Source: SCTD01 sp963784675 (lineage in GTDB: Bacteria; Actinomycetota; Actinomycetes; Mycobacteriales; SCTD01). From it: DNA of 64,000 nt. The notes beneath the pieces were generated by a model. That model was not told the origin of the DNA. It searched no databases and was given only the letters and a program-made list of their open reading frames with translations. The stretch lies in contig CAWASE010000002.1 in NCBI GenBank assembly GCA_963784675.1, positions 1 through 64,000 of the forward strand, in the 5' to 3' direction. Positions 1-8,821 of this stretch are shown here, piece by piece (position 1 is the stretch's first letter; each line of letters begins with the position of its first letter). The position numbers were made by a program, and so were the translations under genes.

Positions 1-1
1 G

Positions 2-745
2 CTCGCCCACCCGCGCGTCGCGGTCGTCCTCCACGACGCCGCGCCGCTGCGCTGCCCCGACTGGTACTCGCCGCGCTACGCGCGGCTGCAGGCGGCGCTC
101 ATGCCCCGCATCGCCCGGCGGGCGCGCCTCGTCGTCACCGTCAGCGCGTTCTCCGCCGCGCGAGCTGCGGGAGCTGCTGGGGGTGGAGGCCGTCGGTGGT
201 CCCGGGCGGGGTCGACCACGAGCGCTTCCTCCCCGGCGGCGGCGCGGCGCCGAGCGCCCGTCCCTACGTCCTGACCGTCGCAGCCGGACCGCCCGCAAGA
301 ACCTCGGGCGCTCGAGGAGACCGCGCGCCGTCTCGCCGGCCACGGGGTCGAGCTGCTGGCGGTCGGCGGCGACCGGCCGCAGTTCGCCGGCGAGGCGGTC
401 CCCGGCGTGCGTCGAGCTCGGCCACGTGCCCGACGAGGAGCTCCCGGCGCTCTACGCCGGGCGCGCCGCGCGTTCGTGCTGCCCTCGCTCTACGAGGGCT
501 TCGGGCTGCCGGTGCTCGAGGCGATGGCCTGCGGCACCCCGGTCGTGGCCGCCGACGCCACCGCCCTGCCCGAGACCTGCGGCGGGGCGGCGCTGCTCGC
601 CGACCCGCTCGACCCGCGCGGATCGCCGACGCCGTCGAGGCGGCGATCGCGACCGGAGCCGCTGCGGGCCCGCGGGCTCGCGCGCGCGGCGGCGTTCTCG
701 TGGGAGCGCACCGCGCGCGAGCTCGACGCGCTGCTGCACCCGTGA
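2..745 (+). CDS. GT4-like glycosyltransferase, 5' truncated and frameshifted
   Basis: This is most of a GT-B fold retaining glycosyltransferase, a cytoplasmic enzyme that moves a sugar from a nucleotide-sugar donor onto a glycan or lipid acceptor. The gene enters from the left edge in frame 2 and shows HDAAPLRCPDWYSP, VTVSAFSA and VPGGVDHERF. It ends with LPSLYEGFGLPVLEAM, which contains the donor-binding E-x7-E pair, and TPVVAADATALPE. The frame changes near 160, 270-290, 400, 470 and 620, and each time conserved residues continue in the new frame, so single-base errors are more likely than natural decay. The acceptor cannot be told. A methyltransferase gene follows closely on the same strand. 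Confidence 0.75.
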
Positions 746-766
746 GCAGTCCGTACGCTGCGCCGC

Positions 767-1411
767 GTGCCCGACGCGCTGGCCCACGCCTACGAGAACC
801 CCCGGCTCGAGCTGCAGGCGCGGGTTCCGCCGGACGCCCGGCGGATCCTCGACCTGGGCTGTGCCTCCGGGGCGCTCGGCGCCGCGCTGAAGGCGCGCCA
901 GCCGTGCCACGTCCTCGGGGTGGAGCGCGACCCCGCCTACGCGGCGCGGGCACAGGAGCGGCTCGACCAGGTGCTCGTCGCCGACGTCGAGCGCGCTCGA
1001 GTTCTCCTACCTCGCCGCCCGTCGACTGCCTCGATCTGCGGGGACGTGCTCGAGCACCTCGTCGACCCGTGGCGGGTGCTCCGGCGATGCCGCGGGCTGC
1101 TCCGCCCCGGGCGGGACGCTCGTGGTCTCGCTCCCGAACGTCCGCTACTGGGAGACGTTCTGGCAGCTCGGGGTCCGCGGGACCTGGCCGCGCCGCTCGC
1201 TCGGGATCTTCGACCGCACCCACCTGCGCTGGTTCACGCTGCGCGACGCGTACGCGCTGCTCGAGGAGGCGGGCTGCCCGTGGCCGGGGTCGACCGGCTC
1301 TACCGGCTCGGGCCCGAGCGGCCGCCGCTGCGGCGCACCGCGCTGGTCGAGCGGCTCCCGGGGCGCACGCTGCTGAGCTTCCAGCACGTGCTCGTCGGGC
1401 GCCGCGCGTGA
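767..1411 (+). CDS. class I SAM-dependent methyltransferase, frameshifted
   Basis: This encodes a Rossmann-fold methyltransferase that uses S-adenosylmethionine. The GTG start at 767 gives MPDALAHAYENPRLELQ. The SAM-binding motif I is ILDLGCASGALGAAL, followed by GVERDPAYAARA and CGDVLEHLVDPWRVL. The C-terminal part, VSLPNVRYWETFWQLG, resembles methyltransferases of cell-surface polysaccharide loci. Frame changes near 1000, 1100 and 1275 break the gene, but conserved segments resume each time. It lies 21 bases after a glycosyltransferase and overlaps the start of a hydrolase gene, so the three probably form one transcript. The substrate is unknown. Confidence 0.7.
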   Translation: MPDALAHAYENPRLELQARVPPDARRILDLGCASGALGAALKARQPCHVLGVERDPAYAARAQERLDQVLVADVERARVLLPRRPSTASICGDVLEHLVDPWRVLRRCRGLLRPGRDARGLAPERPLLGDVLAARGPRDLAAPLARDLRPHPPALVHAARRVRAARGGGLPVAGVDRLYRLGPERPPLRRTALVERLPGRTLLSFQHVLVGRRA

Positions 1412-2132
1412 GCGGGGAGCGGGCGTCGAGCTCGACGTCGAGACCCCGCACGGCCCGGCGCGGGTCGAGTCTGCACGCGGCGCCGATCCCGTCGGCCGCG
1501 CTCCTGCTGGGCCACGGCGCGGGCGGCGGCGTCGGCGCGCCGGACCTGCGGGCGAGCGACGGCGGTCGGCGCTCGACGGCCGGGGTCAGCGTCGCGCTCG
1601 TCGAGCAGCCCTACCGCGTCGCGGGACGCCGGGCCCCGGCGCCGGCGCACCAGCTCGACGCCGCCTGGCTCGCCGTGGCCGCGCAGCTGCGCGCCGGGCC
1701 GCTCGCCGGGCTCCCGCTGCTGGCCGGCGGCCGCTCCTCCGGGGCCCGGGTGGCCTGCCGGACGGCGGAGGAGCTCGGCGCGGTCGGGGTGCTGTGCCTC
1801 GCCTTCCCGCTGCGGCCCGTCCCGCGGGCCGGGCGCCCGCAGCAGGACCGCAGCCCCGAGCTCGACGCGCGTGCCGGGTCCCCGTCCTCGTGGTGCAGGG
1901 CGTCGGGGACCCGTTCGGGATGCCGGTCGCCGCGCCGCCCCTGCGCACGGTGGTGGGGATCCCCGGCACGCACACCCTGCGGGGGCAGCTCGCCGGCCTG
2001 CGCGACGCCCAGGCCGCCTGGCTCGCGCGAGCTGCTCGGACGCGCGCTGAGCGACGGCCGGCGGCTCCCGCTCCGAGCGGGAAAACGTCCCGCCCCCGGG
2101 CCCCCGGAGGGCACCTGGCGCCGATACCCTAG
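1408..2132 (+). CDS. alpha/beta hydrolase (KANL3/Tex30-like), frameshifted
   Basis: The product looks like a small soluble alpha/beta hydrolase of the KANL3/Tex30-like group. Visible motifs are LLLGHGAGGGV (oxyanion region), GGRSSGARV with the nucleophile serine, VVQGVGDPFGMP with the acid residue, and GIPGTHTLRG with the catalytic histidine, so a full triad is present. The GTG start at 1408 overlaps the methyltransferase stop. Frame changes occur near 1425, 1470, 1830-1870 and 2025. The exact stop is unclear: one frame stops at 2130-2132, and a TGA in another frame lies near 2050. The substrate cannot be predicted. Confidence 0.6.
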
Positions 2133-2139
2133 GCGGCTG

Positions 2140-3616
2140 ATGGCGGGAACCACACACGCGGCGGTGACCCCCACCGGCATCCGCGACGGCGAACCCGCCG
2201 CCCTGGCCGCGCTCGTGGAGCGCCGCGCCAACGCGGTGCTCGCCTACTGCGAGACGGTCCTCGGCCCCCAGGAGGCGGAGCGGGCCGCGGCGGAGGCCTT
2301 CGCCCGCTTCCGCGCCGCGGTGGCGACCGCGGCCGACGCGCGGTCGCTCGATCCGGAGATGCTGCTGCTCGGCGCCACGCGCCACGCGGCCGCGCGACCT
2401 CTCGCCCGTCGCCACCCCGGAGTCCGCCGGGCGGCCTGCGGCGTCGCTGCTCCAGGCCGGCCGTGGCGTCGCGCCGGCGACCTGCGCGCAGATCCCGGCC
2501 TGCTCGCCGGCCGGGCGGAGGGTGCGCTCAGCGAGCCCGACCGGGAGCGACTCGCCCGCCACCTCGAAGCGCCACGCCGCCTGCCGGGCGTTGGCCGACC
2601 GGGCCGAGCGGCCGAGCAGGCCTACGCGGCGCCCCCGGAGCGCACCGTGCCGACGGCGGCGCTCACGGAGATCCTGCTCGCGCTGACCGCAGCCGCCCCC
2701 GTCCTCATCGACCCGGACGACAGCTTCGACTTCGGCATCGACCTCGATGCGCTCCCGCCGCCGACCCAGCCCTCCACGAGGACGCCGACGTGCACGGCCC
2801 GTCGGAGCCGCAAGCGTCGAGCCGCCTCCCGCCGAGGAGGCTGCGGACACCGCGGGCGAGGACGCCGCTCGCCGAGGATGACGACACGCCGACGCGCGTC
2901 GTAGTCGCGGACGGGGCCACGGTGCAGGACCCCTACGCGGCGAGCGAGGAGCCCGATGGGAGCGCCCGCACGGAAGTTCTCCCCGCGGTCGCCGCCGCGG
3001 GAGCCGCCGAGCGCGGGACCCCCATCCGCGACCGCCGCGACGCGCGCCGCACCGCGTCGCCGCACCCCATGCGCACGGCCTGCTCTACCGCTATCTGCTG
3101 CCGGGGGTGTTCGTCGCGGCCACGCTGCTGATCGTCATGGTCATCGCCGGGGTCTTCTCCGCCGACCCGGCGTCCACCGGCGGTGCGACGACGAGCTCGA
3201 CGCTGCCCGGCCGCCCCGCCCCCCGGGGCTCCGCCCGTCTTCCGCGCCCCGTCGGGCGCGCGCACCCCGGAGCAGGACGCCGCGGTGCGCCGCGCCTCGA
3301 CGGCCGCCCGCAAGGCCCGCGAGGCCAAGGCGGCGCCGCAAGCGTGCCGCGAGGCTCGAGCCGCGGCAAGCGCGGCGACCGAGAGGCCGACCGCGCCGAC
3401 CGCGACCGCCGTCGGACGACCCGCCCCCCGCGGACACGACCGGACGACCGACCCCCGCCGACGGCGTCGACCCCGGGGGACGACCAGCACGCCCGCCCCG
3501 AAGCGCGCCGTCCCGAAGCCCACCACGAGCACGAGCAGCCGCCGCCGGCCGCGACGAGCACCGGGGCCACGACCCCGACCAGCACCGCGCCGCCGGCCAC
3601 CGGCACGACGCCCTGA
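2140..3616 (+). CDS. sigma-like / zinc-finger-like single-pass membrane protein, frameshifted
   Basis: I do not recognise a characterised family. Reading through the frame changes (near 2400, 2575, 2780, 2830, 3090 and 3220), the N-terminus from ATG 2140 (GEPAALAALVERRANAVLAY) resembles the helical region 2 of sigma factors. It is followed by LLAGRAEGALSEPDRERL and a histidine/cysteine cluster (HLERHAACRAL) like a zinc-finger anti-sigma domain, then an acidic linker. One hydrophobic membrane segment lies at about 3095-3165. The outside tail is charged and then rich in Pro and Thr (TTPTSTAPPATGTTP). This resembles hypothetical proteins I associate with Thermoleophilia, which would fit this segment coming from another genome. 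A role in envelope signalling is inference only. Confidence 0.45.
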
Positions 3617-4675
3617 GCCTCCAGGCGCTCGTCGACGCGCTGGCCGCGGACCGGCCGCGCCATCGACATCGAGGACCGCGCCTTCCGGCTGCTGGCCCAC
3701 TCCGCGCACGACGGCCCCGTCGACGGCGTCCGCCGCGACACGATCCTGCGCCGCGCCGCGACCCCGGAGGTCGTCGCGCGGCTGGAGCGTCTCGGCGTTC
3801 GCGCCGCCCACGGCCCGCTGCGCCTGCCCGCCGACCCCGCGCTCGACATGGGTGCGCGGCTCTGCTTCCCGCTCCGCGACGGCGGGCGCCTGCGGGGCTT
3901 CCTGTGGGTCCTCGACGAGCCGCCGCTGGCCGAGCCCGAGGCCGGCGCGCCTGGCGGCTGCGGTCGGCGAGGTCGTCGCCGCGCTCGCGGTGTCGCAGGC
4001 CGAGGACGACGCCGCCCGGGCCGCCGAGCAGCACGCGCTCGTGACGCTGCTCTCCAGCGGCGACGCGTCCCCGGCGCGGCGCTGCTGGCCGAGACCGGGC
4101 CCGTCGTCGTCGCGGTCGCCCCGCCCGGCAGCGACCTCGGGGCGCTGCGGCGCGCGCCGGGACCGCGCGGGCGCTGACCGGGGAGCACGGCGGCTACGCG
4201 TGGCGCTGCTGGTCGCCGGCGAGCCGCCGTCCGCCTCCTCCGGGACCGCGGTGGCGCTGGGCGTCGGGCGGCCGGTCGCGGGCCTGGCGGACGCCCCGCA
4301 GAGCCACCGGGAGGCGCTCCTGGCCCTCGGCGTGATCGCCGCGCTCCCGCAGCTGGGACCGGTCGCGCGCTTCGACGCGCTGGGTCCCTACGCGCTGCTG
4401 GCCCCGCTGGCCCTCCTGCCGCCGGATGCGGCCCCGCTGCCCGCGGCGCTGTCGGCCCTCGCCCGGGCGACCGACGGCGCCGAGCTCCTCTCCACCCTGC
4501 GGGCGGTGCTCGACGCCGGCGACGACGTCGCCGGGGCTGCCGCCGCGCTGCACGTGCACCGCTCGACGCTGCACCGCCGCCTGCGCCGCGTCGCCGAGCT
4601 ACGGGGTGCGACATGGGCGACGGCGCCACGCGGCTGGTGCTCCACGCGGGGCTGGTGCTCGCCGAGCGCGGCGCC
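3613..4675 (+). CDS. PucR/CdaR-type transcriptional regulator, 3' end cut at a sequence junction
   Basis: The product starts LSLQALVDALAADLGRAIDIED (frame-corrected), with a likely non-ATG start overlapping the previous stop. It continues with a GAF-like sensory region (AFRLLAHSAHDGPVDGVR, LCFPLRDGGRLRGFLW) and ends with a PucR helix-turn-helix (GAAAALHVHRSTLHRRLRR). Proteins of this type bind DNA through the C-terminal HTH and often control catabolic operons. Frame changes occur near 3655, 3945, 4070 and 4200. The last recognisable part is ATRLVLHAGLVLAERGA, typical of the family C-terminus. The reading frame then runs straight into antisense permease sequence, so the true stop is missing. 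Confidence 0.65.
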
Positions 4676-4695
4676 GACGAAGGCGCTCGCGGCCA
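4665..4695. other. abrupt junction between two unrelated gene fragments
   Basis: Up to about 4,675 the plus strand encodes the C-terminus of a PucR regulator. From about 4,690 onward the minus strand encodes a TSUP permease that lacks its C-terminal two thirds. Neither gene is complete, there is no intergenic space, and the short stretch at the join (ggcgccgacgaaggcgct) fits both genes. Sequence quality also changes here: there are many frame changes to the left and almost none to the right. This looks like an assembly join through a short shared word, although a genuine deletion or recombination breakpoint cannot be excluded. Confidence 0.65.
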
Positions 4696-4930
4696 TCTGG
4701 GCGGCGGTGCGCCGGTCGACCGCCACCCGCCGGTTGTAGGTGATGGCCGCCGACCCCGTACCGACGACCGAGGCGAGCTTGTTGGTGCCCAGCAGCGCCA
4801 CGACCGGCTGCGTCGGCAGCACCACCAGCAGCGCAGGCAGCTGGATCAGGCCCCCGCCGCCGACGATCGCGTCGAGCCCGCCGGCCAGCAGCGCGAACGC
4901 GCACAGGACCAGCACGTCGGAGAGCTCCAC
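4675..4930 (-). CDS. TSUP (TauE/SafE-like) permease, N-terminal fragment
   Basis: This is the first third of a multi-spanning permease of the TauE/SafE (TSUP) family, which exports or takes up small organic or sulfur-containing anions. The GTG start at 4930 gives VELSDVLVLCAFALLAGGL, followed by the family signature DAIVGGGGLIQLPALL and GTNKLASVVGTGSAA, then NRRVAVDRRTAAQMAA. The usual length is about 250 residues, and only about 85 are present before the sequence turns into the end of a PucR gene. It is divergent from the VOC gene at 5004 and shares its short upstream region. Confidence 0.8.
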
Positions 4931-5003
4931 GGGTTCAGCCTGCCGCAGCGGGTGGACGCGGCCCGGGAGGGACGTCGTCACGGCCGTTTCGTACGGTGGA
5001 GTC

Positions 5004-5483
5004 ATGAGCAGCGCACCGGCCGACCGGGACTCGATCAGGCAGCGCTTCCTGCGGACCGGCGACGCGCCGGCGTCCAGCGCCCGGGGGCTGCACCACGTCG
5101 CCCTGGTCAGCCAGGACGTCGAGCGCACCACCCGCTTCTACAGCGAGGTGCTGGAGTTCCCGCTGACGGAGATGATCGACAACCGCGACTACCCGGGGTC
5201 GACGCACTTCTTCTTCGACATCGGGCACGGCAACCTGCTGGCCTTCTTCGACTTCCCGGGCCTGGACCTGCAGCCCTACGCGGAGGTGCTCGGCGGGCTG
5301 CACCACGTCGCGATCTCGGTCGAGCGCAGCCGGTGGGAGACGCTGCGCGGCAACCTGCAGGCGGCCGGCGTCGAGCTCGTCGAGCACTCCGGCAGCTCGC
5401 TGTACTTCCGCGGGCCGGACGGCGAGCGGCTGGAGATCATCAGCGACCGGCTCGGCGAGATGTACGGCGACGCCGTCCTGTGA
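5004..5483 (+). CDS. VOC superfamily protein (glyoxalase-like)
   Basis: The product is a 159-residue protein of the vicinal oxygen chelate superfamily, which holds glyoxalases, dioxygenases and fosfomycin-resistance enzymes. Two beta-alpha-beta modules are visible: GLHHVALVSQDVERTTRFY with a predicted metal histidine, and LHHVAISVERSRWETL with a second one. The glutamate of GERLEIIS near the end is the likely third ligand. The ATG at 5004 follows a ggtgga ribosome site, and the TSUP fragment is divergent. The substrate is not evident. The gene is convergent with ppa, 29 bases away. Confidence 0.8.
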   Translation: MSSAPADRDSIRQRFLRTGDAPASSARGLHHVALVSQDVERTTRFYSEVLEFPLTEMIDNRDYPGSTHFFFDIGHGNLLAFFDFPGLDLQPYAEVLGGLHHVAISVERSRWETLRGNLQAAGVELVEHSGSSLYFRGPDGERLEIISDRLGEMYGDAVL

Positions 5484-5512
5484 CGCGCGGACCGGTGCCG
5501 CCGGGCGACCGC

Positions 5513-6070
5513 TCAGTCGATGGGCGAGATGTCGTCGAGGTGGTCGCCGGTGCGACGCCGGGGCTCGCCGGAGTGCTCGACCGCGCTGGGGTTCTCGGTC
5601 AGTCGCTTGCGCGAGGCGAGCACCTCGGCCTCGGCCAGCTCGCGCCCGACCCACTCGGCGCCCTCGACGCTCTTGCCGGGCTCGAGGTCCTTGTAGACCT
5701 CGAAGAAGTGCTGGATCTCCAGGCGGTCGAACTCCGAGACGTCCTCGATGTCCTGCAGGTGGTCCTGCCGCGGGTCGCCGACGGGCACGCACAGCAGCTT
5801 CTCGTCCGGACCCGCCTCGTCGGTCATCTGGAACATGCCCAGCGCGCGGACCCGGATCAGGCAGCCCGGGAAGGTCGGCTCGTCCAGCAGCACGAGCGCG
5901 TCGAGCGGGTCGCCGTCGCCGCCGAGGGTGTTCTCCACGAAGCCGTAGTCGGCCGGGTAGCTCGTGCTGGTGAACAGGCGACGGTCGAGCCGGATGCGAC
6001 CGGTGTGGTGATCCATCTCGTACTTGTTGCGCTGGCCCTTGGGGATCTCGATGGTGACGTCGAACTCCAC
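5513..6070 (-). CDS. ppa: inorganic pyrophosphatase
   Basis: This is a family I soluble inorganic pyrophosphatase, which hydrolyses the pyrophosphate released by biosynthetic reactions and so pulls them forward in the cytoplasm. The 185-residue protein starts MEFDVTIEIPKGQRNKYE and carries the metal-binding signature GDGDPLDALVLL at about residues 50-62, with YPADYGFVENTL just before it and DPRQDHLQDIEDV further on. Length and motifs are complete. The divergent neighbour is dacB, an arrangement that is common in actinobacteria. Confidence 0.95.
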   Translation of the reverse strand: MEFDVTIEIPKGQRNKYEMDHHTGRIRLDRRLFTSTSYPADYGFVENTLGGDGDPLDALVLLDEPTFPGCLIRVRALGMFQMTDEAGPDEKLLCVPVGDPRQDHLQDIEDVSEFDRLEIQHFFEVYKDLEPGKSVEGAEWVGRELAEAEVLASRKRLTENPSAVEHSGEPRRRTGDHLDDISPID

Positions 6071-6165
6071 GGCGGGGTCTTCTCCTCAGGCAGGGACGGC
6101 AGGGTGCGGGGGCGTCGCGGGCGGCGGCGCGGTCAGCACCAAGTCTCGCGCACCGTCGCGCCGGG

Positions 6166-7569
6166 ATGCGCGCCAGGCCCAGGGTGAGAGGGCCCGGGCT
6201 GCGCACGTGGCTGGCGCTGAGCGCCGTGACGGTCCTCGCCGGCGCCGGCGGGGCGGCCGTGTCGCTGCAGTCTGCCGCCGAGCCGGCGGTCGTGGCGGCG
6301 CCCTCGACCTCGCCGTCGCCCGCCGTGCGTGCGCCGCTGCTGCCGGCCGCGCCGGCGGACGCGCGCGTGCCGCTCGGGGAGCAGCTGCAGGCGGCCGTCG
6401 GCGTCGCGCTGGCCGATCCCGGGCTGGGCGGCAGCGTGGCCGTCTCGGTCGTCGACACGGCGACGGGGCGACCGCTGTACGAGCGCGCGGCGAGCACCGC
6501 TCTGCTGCCCGCGTCCACCGCCAAGCTCGCGACGGCGATCGCCGCGCTGACCGCCCTGCCGGCCGACCTGCGGCTCACCACGCGGGTGCGTACGGGTGCG
6601 ACCGCGGGGGAGGTGGTGCTCGTCGGCGGTGGCGACCCGACGCTCGCCGGTCCGGGCTCGGAGGAGAGCTATCCGGTGCCGGCTCGGCTCACGGACCTGG
6701 CCCGACGCGTGCGGGCCTCGCTCGGACCGGTCCCGGTGACGAGCGTGCTCGTCGACGAGTCGCTGTACAGCGGCGACCGGCTCGGGCCGGGCTGGAAGCC
6801 CGACTACGTCACGCAGGGCGCGGTGGCGCCGGTGGGTCCGCTGATGATCGACGGGGGACGCGCACGGCCGGACCGGTCGGCACGCAGCCCGGACCCGGCG
6901 CTCGCGGCCGGACGCGCCCTCGCCGCGCTGCTGCAGCCGGGCGCGCAGGTCGCGGTCGGACGCGGGACGGCGGGCCCGGACGCCGCCGATCTCGGAGCGG
7001 TCGTGAGCCCGCCGTTGCCGCTGCTGGTCGAGCGGATGCTGCTGCGCAGCGACAACGACGTCGCCGAGGCGTTGGCGCGTCAGGTGGCGCTGGCCGCCGG
7101 TCTGCCGGCCTCGTTCGCCGGCGGTGCGCGAGCGGTCGACGCGACGCTCGCCGCGCTGCTGGCAGAGGTCGGCGTCGGCCGCGGCGCGGTGGCACTGGTC
7201 GACGGCAGCGGCCTGTCGCGCGACAACCGGCTGCAGCCCGCTGCCCTGGCCCGGCTGCTGGCGCGCGTCGCCGGGGGCGAGGACCCACGGCTCGCGCCGC
7301 TGCTCTCCGGACTGCCGGTCGCGGGCTTCGACGGCACGCTGACGCGGCGCTTCCGTGGGGCCGACGCTGCTCCGGCGGCCGGGATCGTCCGGGCCAAGAC
7401 CGGCACCCTGGACGGCGTGAGCGCGCTCGCCGGCCTGCTGCGCACCGCCGACGGCCGGCTGCTGGCCTTCGACGTCACCGCCGCGACGGTGCCGGAGGGC
7501 GGCACGCTGGCGGCCGAGCGGGCCCTGGACCGGCTCGCGACCGCCTTCGCCGCCTGCGGCTGCTCCTGA
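6166..7569 (+). CDS. dacB: D-alanyl-D-alanine carboxypeptidase/endopeptidase (PBP4 type)
   Basis: This is a low-molecular-weight penicillin-binding protein that trims or cleaves peptidoglycan side chains outside the membrane. The 467-residue product starts with a basic and hydrophobic signal (LALSAVTVLAGAGGAAVSL). It has all three active-site boxes of class C PBPs: STAK with Ser117 and Lys120, SDN at Ser295, and KTG at Lys411. The long insertion between STAK and SDN is usual for the DacB/PBP4 family. It is divergent from ppa and followed by the metalloprotease gene. The next-door tilS and hpt genes are a standard actinobacterial order. Confidence 0.93.
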   Translation: MRARPRVRGPGLRTWLALSAVTVLAGAGGAAVSLQSAAEPAVVAAPSTSPSPAVRAPLLPAAPADARVPLGEQLQAAVGVALADPGLGGSVAVSVVDTATGRPLYERAASTALLPASTAKLATAIAALTALPADLRLTTRVRTGATAGEVVLVGGGDPTLAGPGSEESYPVPARLTDLARRVRASLGPVPVTSVLVDESLYSGDRLGPGWKPDYVTQGAVAPVGPLMIDGGRARPDRSARSPDPALAAGRALAALLQPGAQVAVGRGTAGPDAADLGAVVSPPLPLLVERMLLRSDNDVAEALARQVALAAGLPASFAGGARAVDATLAALLAEVGVGRGAVALVDGSGLSRDNRLQPAALARLLARVAGGEDPRLAPLLSGLPVAGFDGTLTRRFRGADAAPAAGIVRAKTGTLDGVSALAGLLRTADGRLLAFDVTAATVPEGGTLAAERALDRLATAFAACGCS

Positions 7570-7709
7570 GGGCGGACTCTCGTCCACGTCTGCGCCCAGG
7601 ACCTCGCCCGGGGGCCGGTGGTGGCCCAGCCTCGTCGGGTGCGGCCGCGGCTGTCGCAGGGGCTGTCGCCGCGGCTGTCGTTGTCGCGGCGGCGGGTTAG
7701 CGTCAACGG

Positions 7710-8771
7710 ATGCCCTCCCCCCGCAGCCCGGTCGACGTCGATGTCGCGGTCGCGACCGCCCGCCGGCTGGCCCCCCGGCCGCCGCAGGTGTCGTGGGCAG
7801 AGGCCGGCGACGTCGTCAGCGAGCTGCGACAGCTCGCCGTGCAGGCGGAGCAGCACGTCCGCTCGGTGACCGGCCTGGTGCCGCCCGGTGAGGTGCTGGA
7901 AGCGACCGTCCTGGACCGGCCCGGCTGGGCGCAGGCGAACGTCGAGGGCTTCCTGGTGGTGCTGGAGCCGATCGCGCGCAAGCTCGAGCAGAAGAAGCCG
8001 AACCGGCTCGCGGCCGGGGTGACGGCGAAGGTCGCCGGCGTGCAGATGGGCACGATGCTCGGCTGGCTGTCGGACAAGGTGCTCGGCCAGTACGAGGCGT
8101 TCCGGCCCGAGGGCGAGGTCGGCCGGCTGCTGCTCGTCGCACCCAACATCGTCGAGACCGAGCGGCGGCTCGGCGTCGACCCGCACGACTTCCGGCTGTG
8201 GGTGACGCTGCACGAGGTCACCCACCGCACCCAGTTCACCGCCGTGCCGTGGATGCACGACCACGTCCGCTCCGAGATCGGCGCGCTGCTGGAGGCCACG
8301 TCGCTGGACGATCCGGCGCAGCTGGTGGAACGCCTGAAGTCGATGGCCGGCGGGATCACCAGGGGCGGCTCGCTCGTCGAGCTGCTGCAGACCCCCGAGC
8401 AGCGTGTCGTGATGGACCGCGTGACCGCCTTCATGAGCCTGCTCGAGGGGCATGCGGAGCACGTCATGGACGGCGTCGGGCCGTCGGTCGTGCCGTCCGT
8501 GGCGCACATCCGGGCCAAGTTCGACGAGCGCCGGCGCCAGCGCGGCGGCGTCCTGGACCGGGTGCTGCGCAAGGCTCTCGGCCTCGACCTGAAGGCGCTC
8601 CAGTACGCCGAGGGCAAGGCGTTCGTCGACGCCTGCGTGGCGGAGGTCGGGATGGAGCGCTTCAACCGGGTCTGGGAGTCGCCTGAGACCTTGCCGACCC
8701 GGGAGGAGATCCGCGCGCCGCTGGAGTGGGTGCGCCGGGTCGGCGGCGGTCCGAAGGCTGTGTCGGTCTAG
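7710..8771 (+). CDS. zinc-dependent metalloprotease-like protein (DUF2342)
   Basis: This 353-residue protein belongs to the DUF2342 family, annotated either as zinc-dependent metalloprotease or as coenzyme F420 biosynthesis-associated protein. The HEVTH motif (LHEVTHRTQFTAVPW) supplies the zincin-type zinc ligands and catalytic glutamate. A second conserved part, FMSLLEGHAEHVMDGVGP, probably holds another ligand and marks the family. No signal peptide is seen, so it is cytoplasmic. It sits between dacB and tilS as in many actinobacterial genomes. A proteolytic substrate is not known to me. The start at ATG 7710 fits the family N-terminus. Confidence 0.88.
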   Translation: MPSPRSPVDVDVAVATARRLAPRPPQVSWAEAGDVVSELRQLAVQAEQHVRSVTGLVPPGEVLEATVLDRPGWAQANVEGFLVVLEPIARKLEQKKPNRLAAGVTAKVAGVQMGTMLGWLSDKVLGQYEAFRPEGEVGRLLLVAPNIVETERRLGVDPHDFRLWVTLHEVTHRTQFTAVPWMHDHVRSEIGALLEATSLDDPAQLVERLKSMAGGITRGGSLVELLQTPEQRVVMDRVTAFMSLLEGHAEHVMDGVGPSVVPSVAHIRAKFDERRRQRGGVLDRVLRKALGLDLKALQYAEGKAFVDACVAEVGMERFNRVWESPETLPTREEIRAPLEWVRRVGGGPKAVSV

Positions 8772-8821
8772 CGGCCGGTCCGGCCCCTGAGACCGCGGCG
8801 GCCCGTCAGTAGGGTCCGGCC

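Noticed and set aside
196..2904. A 902-residue plus-strand open frame
   Set aside because: It stitches together wrong-frame, Arg/Ala-rich stretches of four different genes; conserved motifs lie in changing frames.
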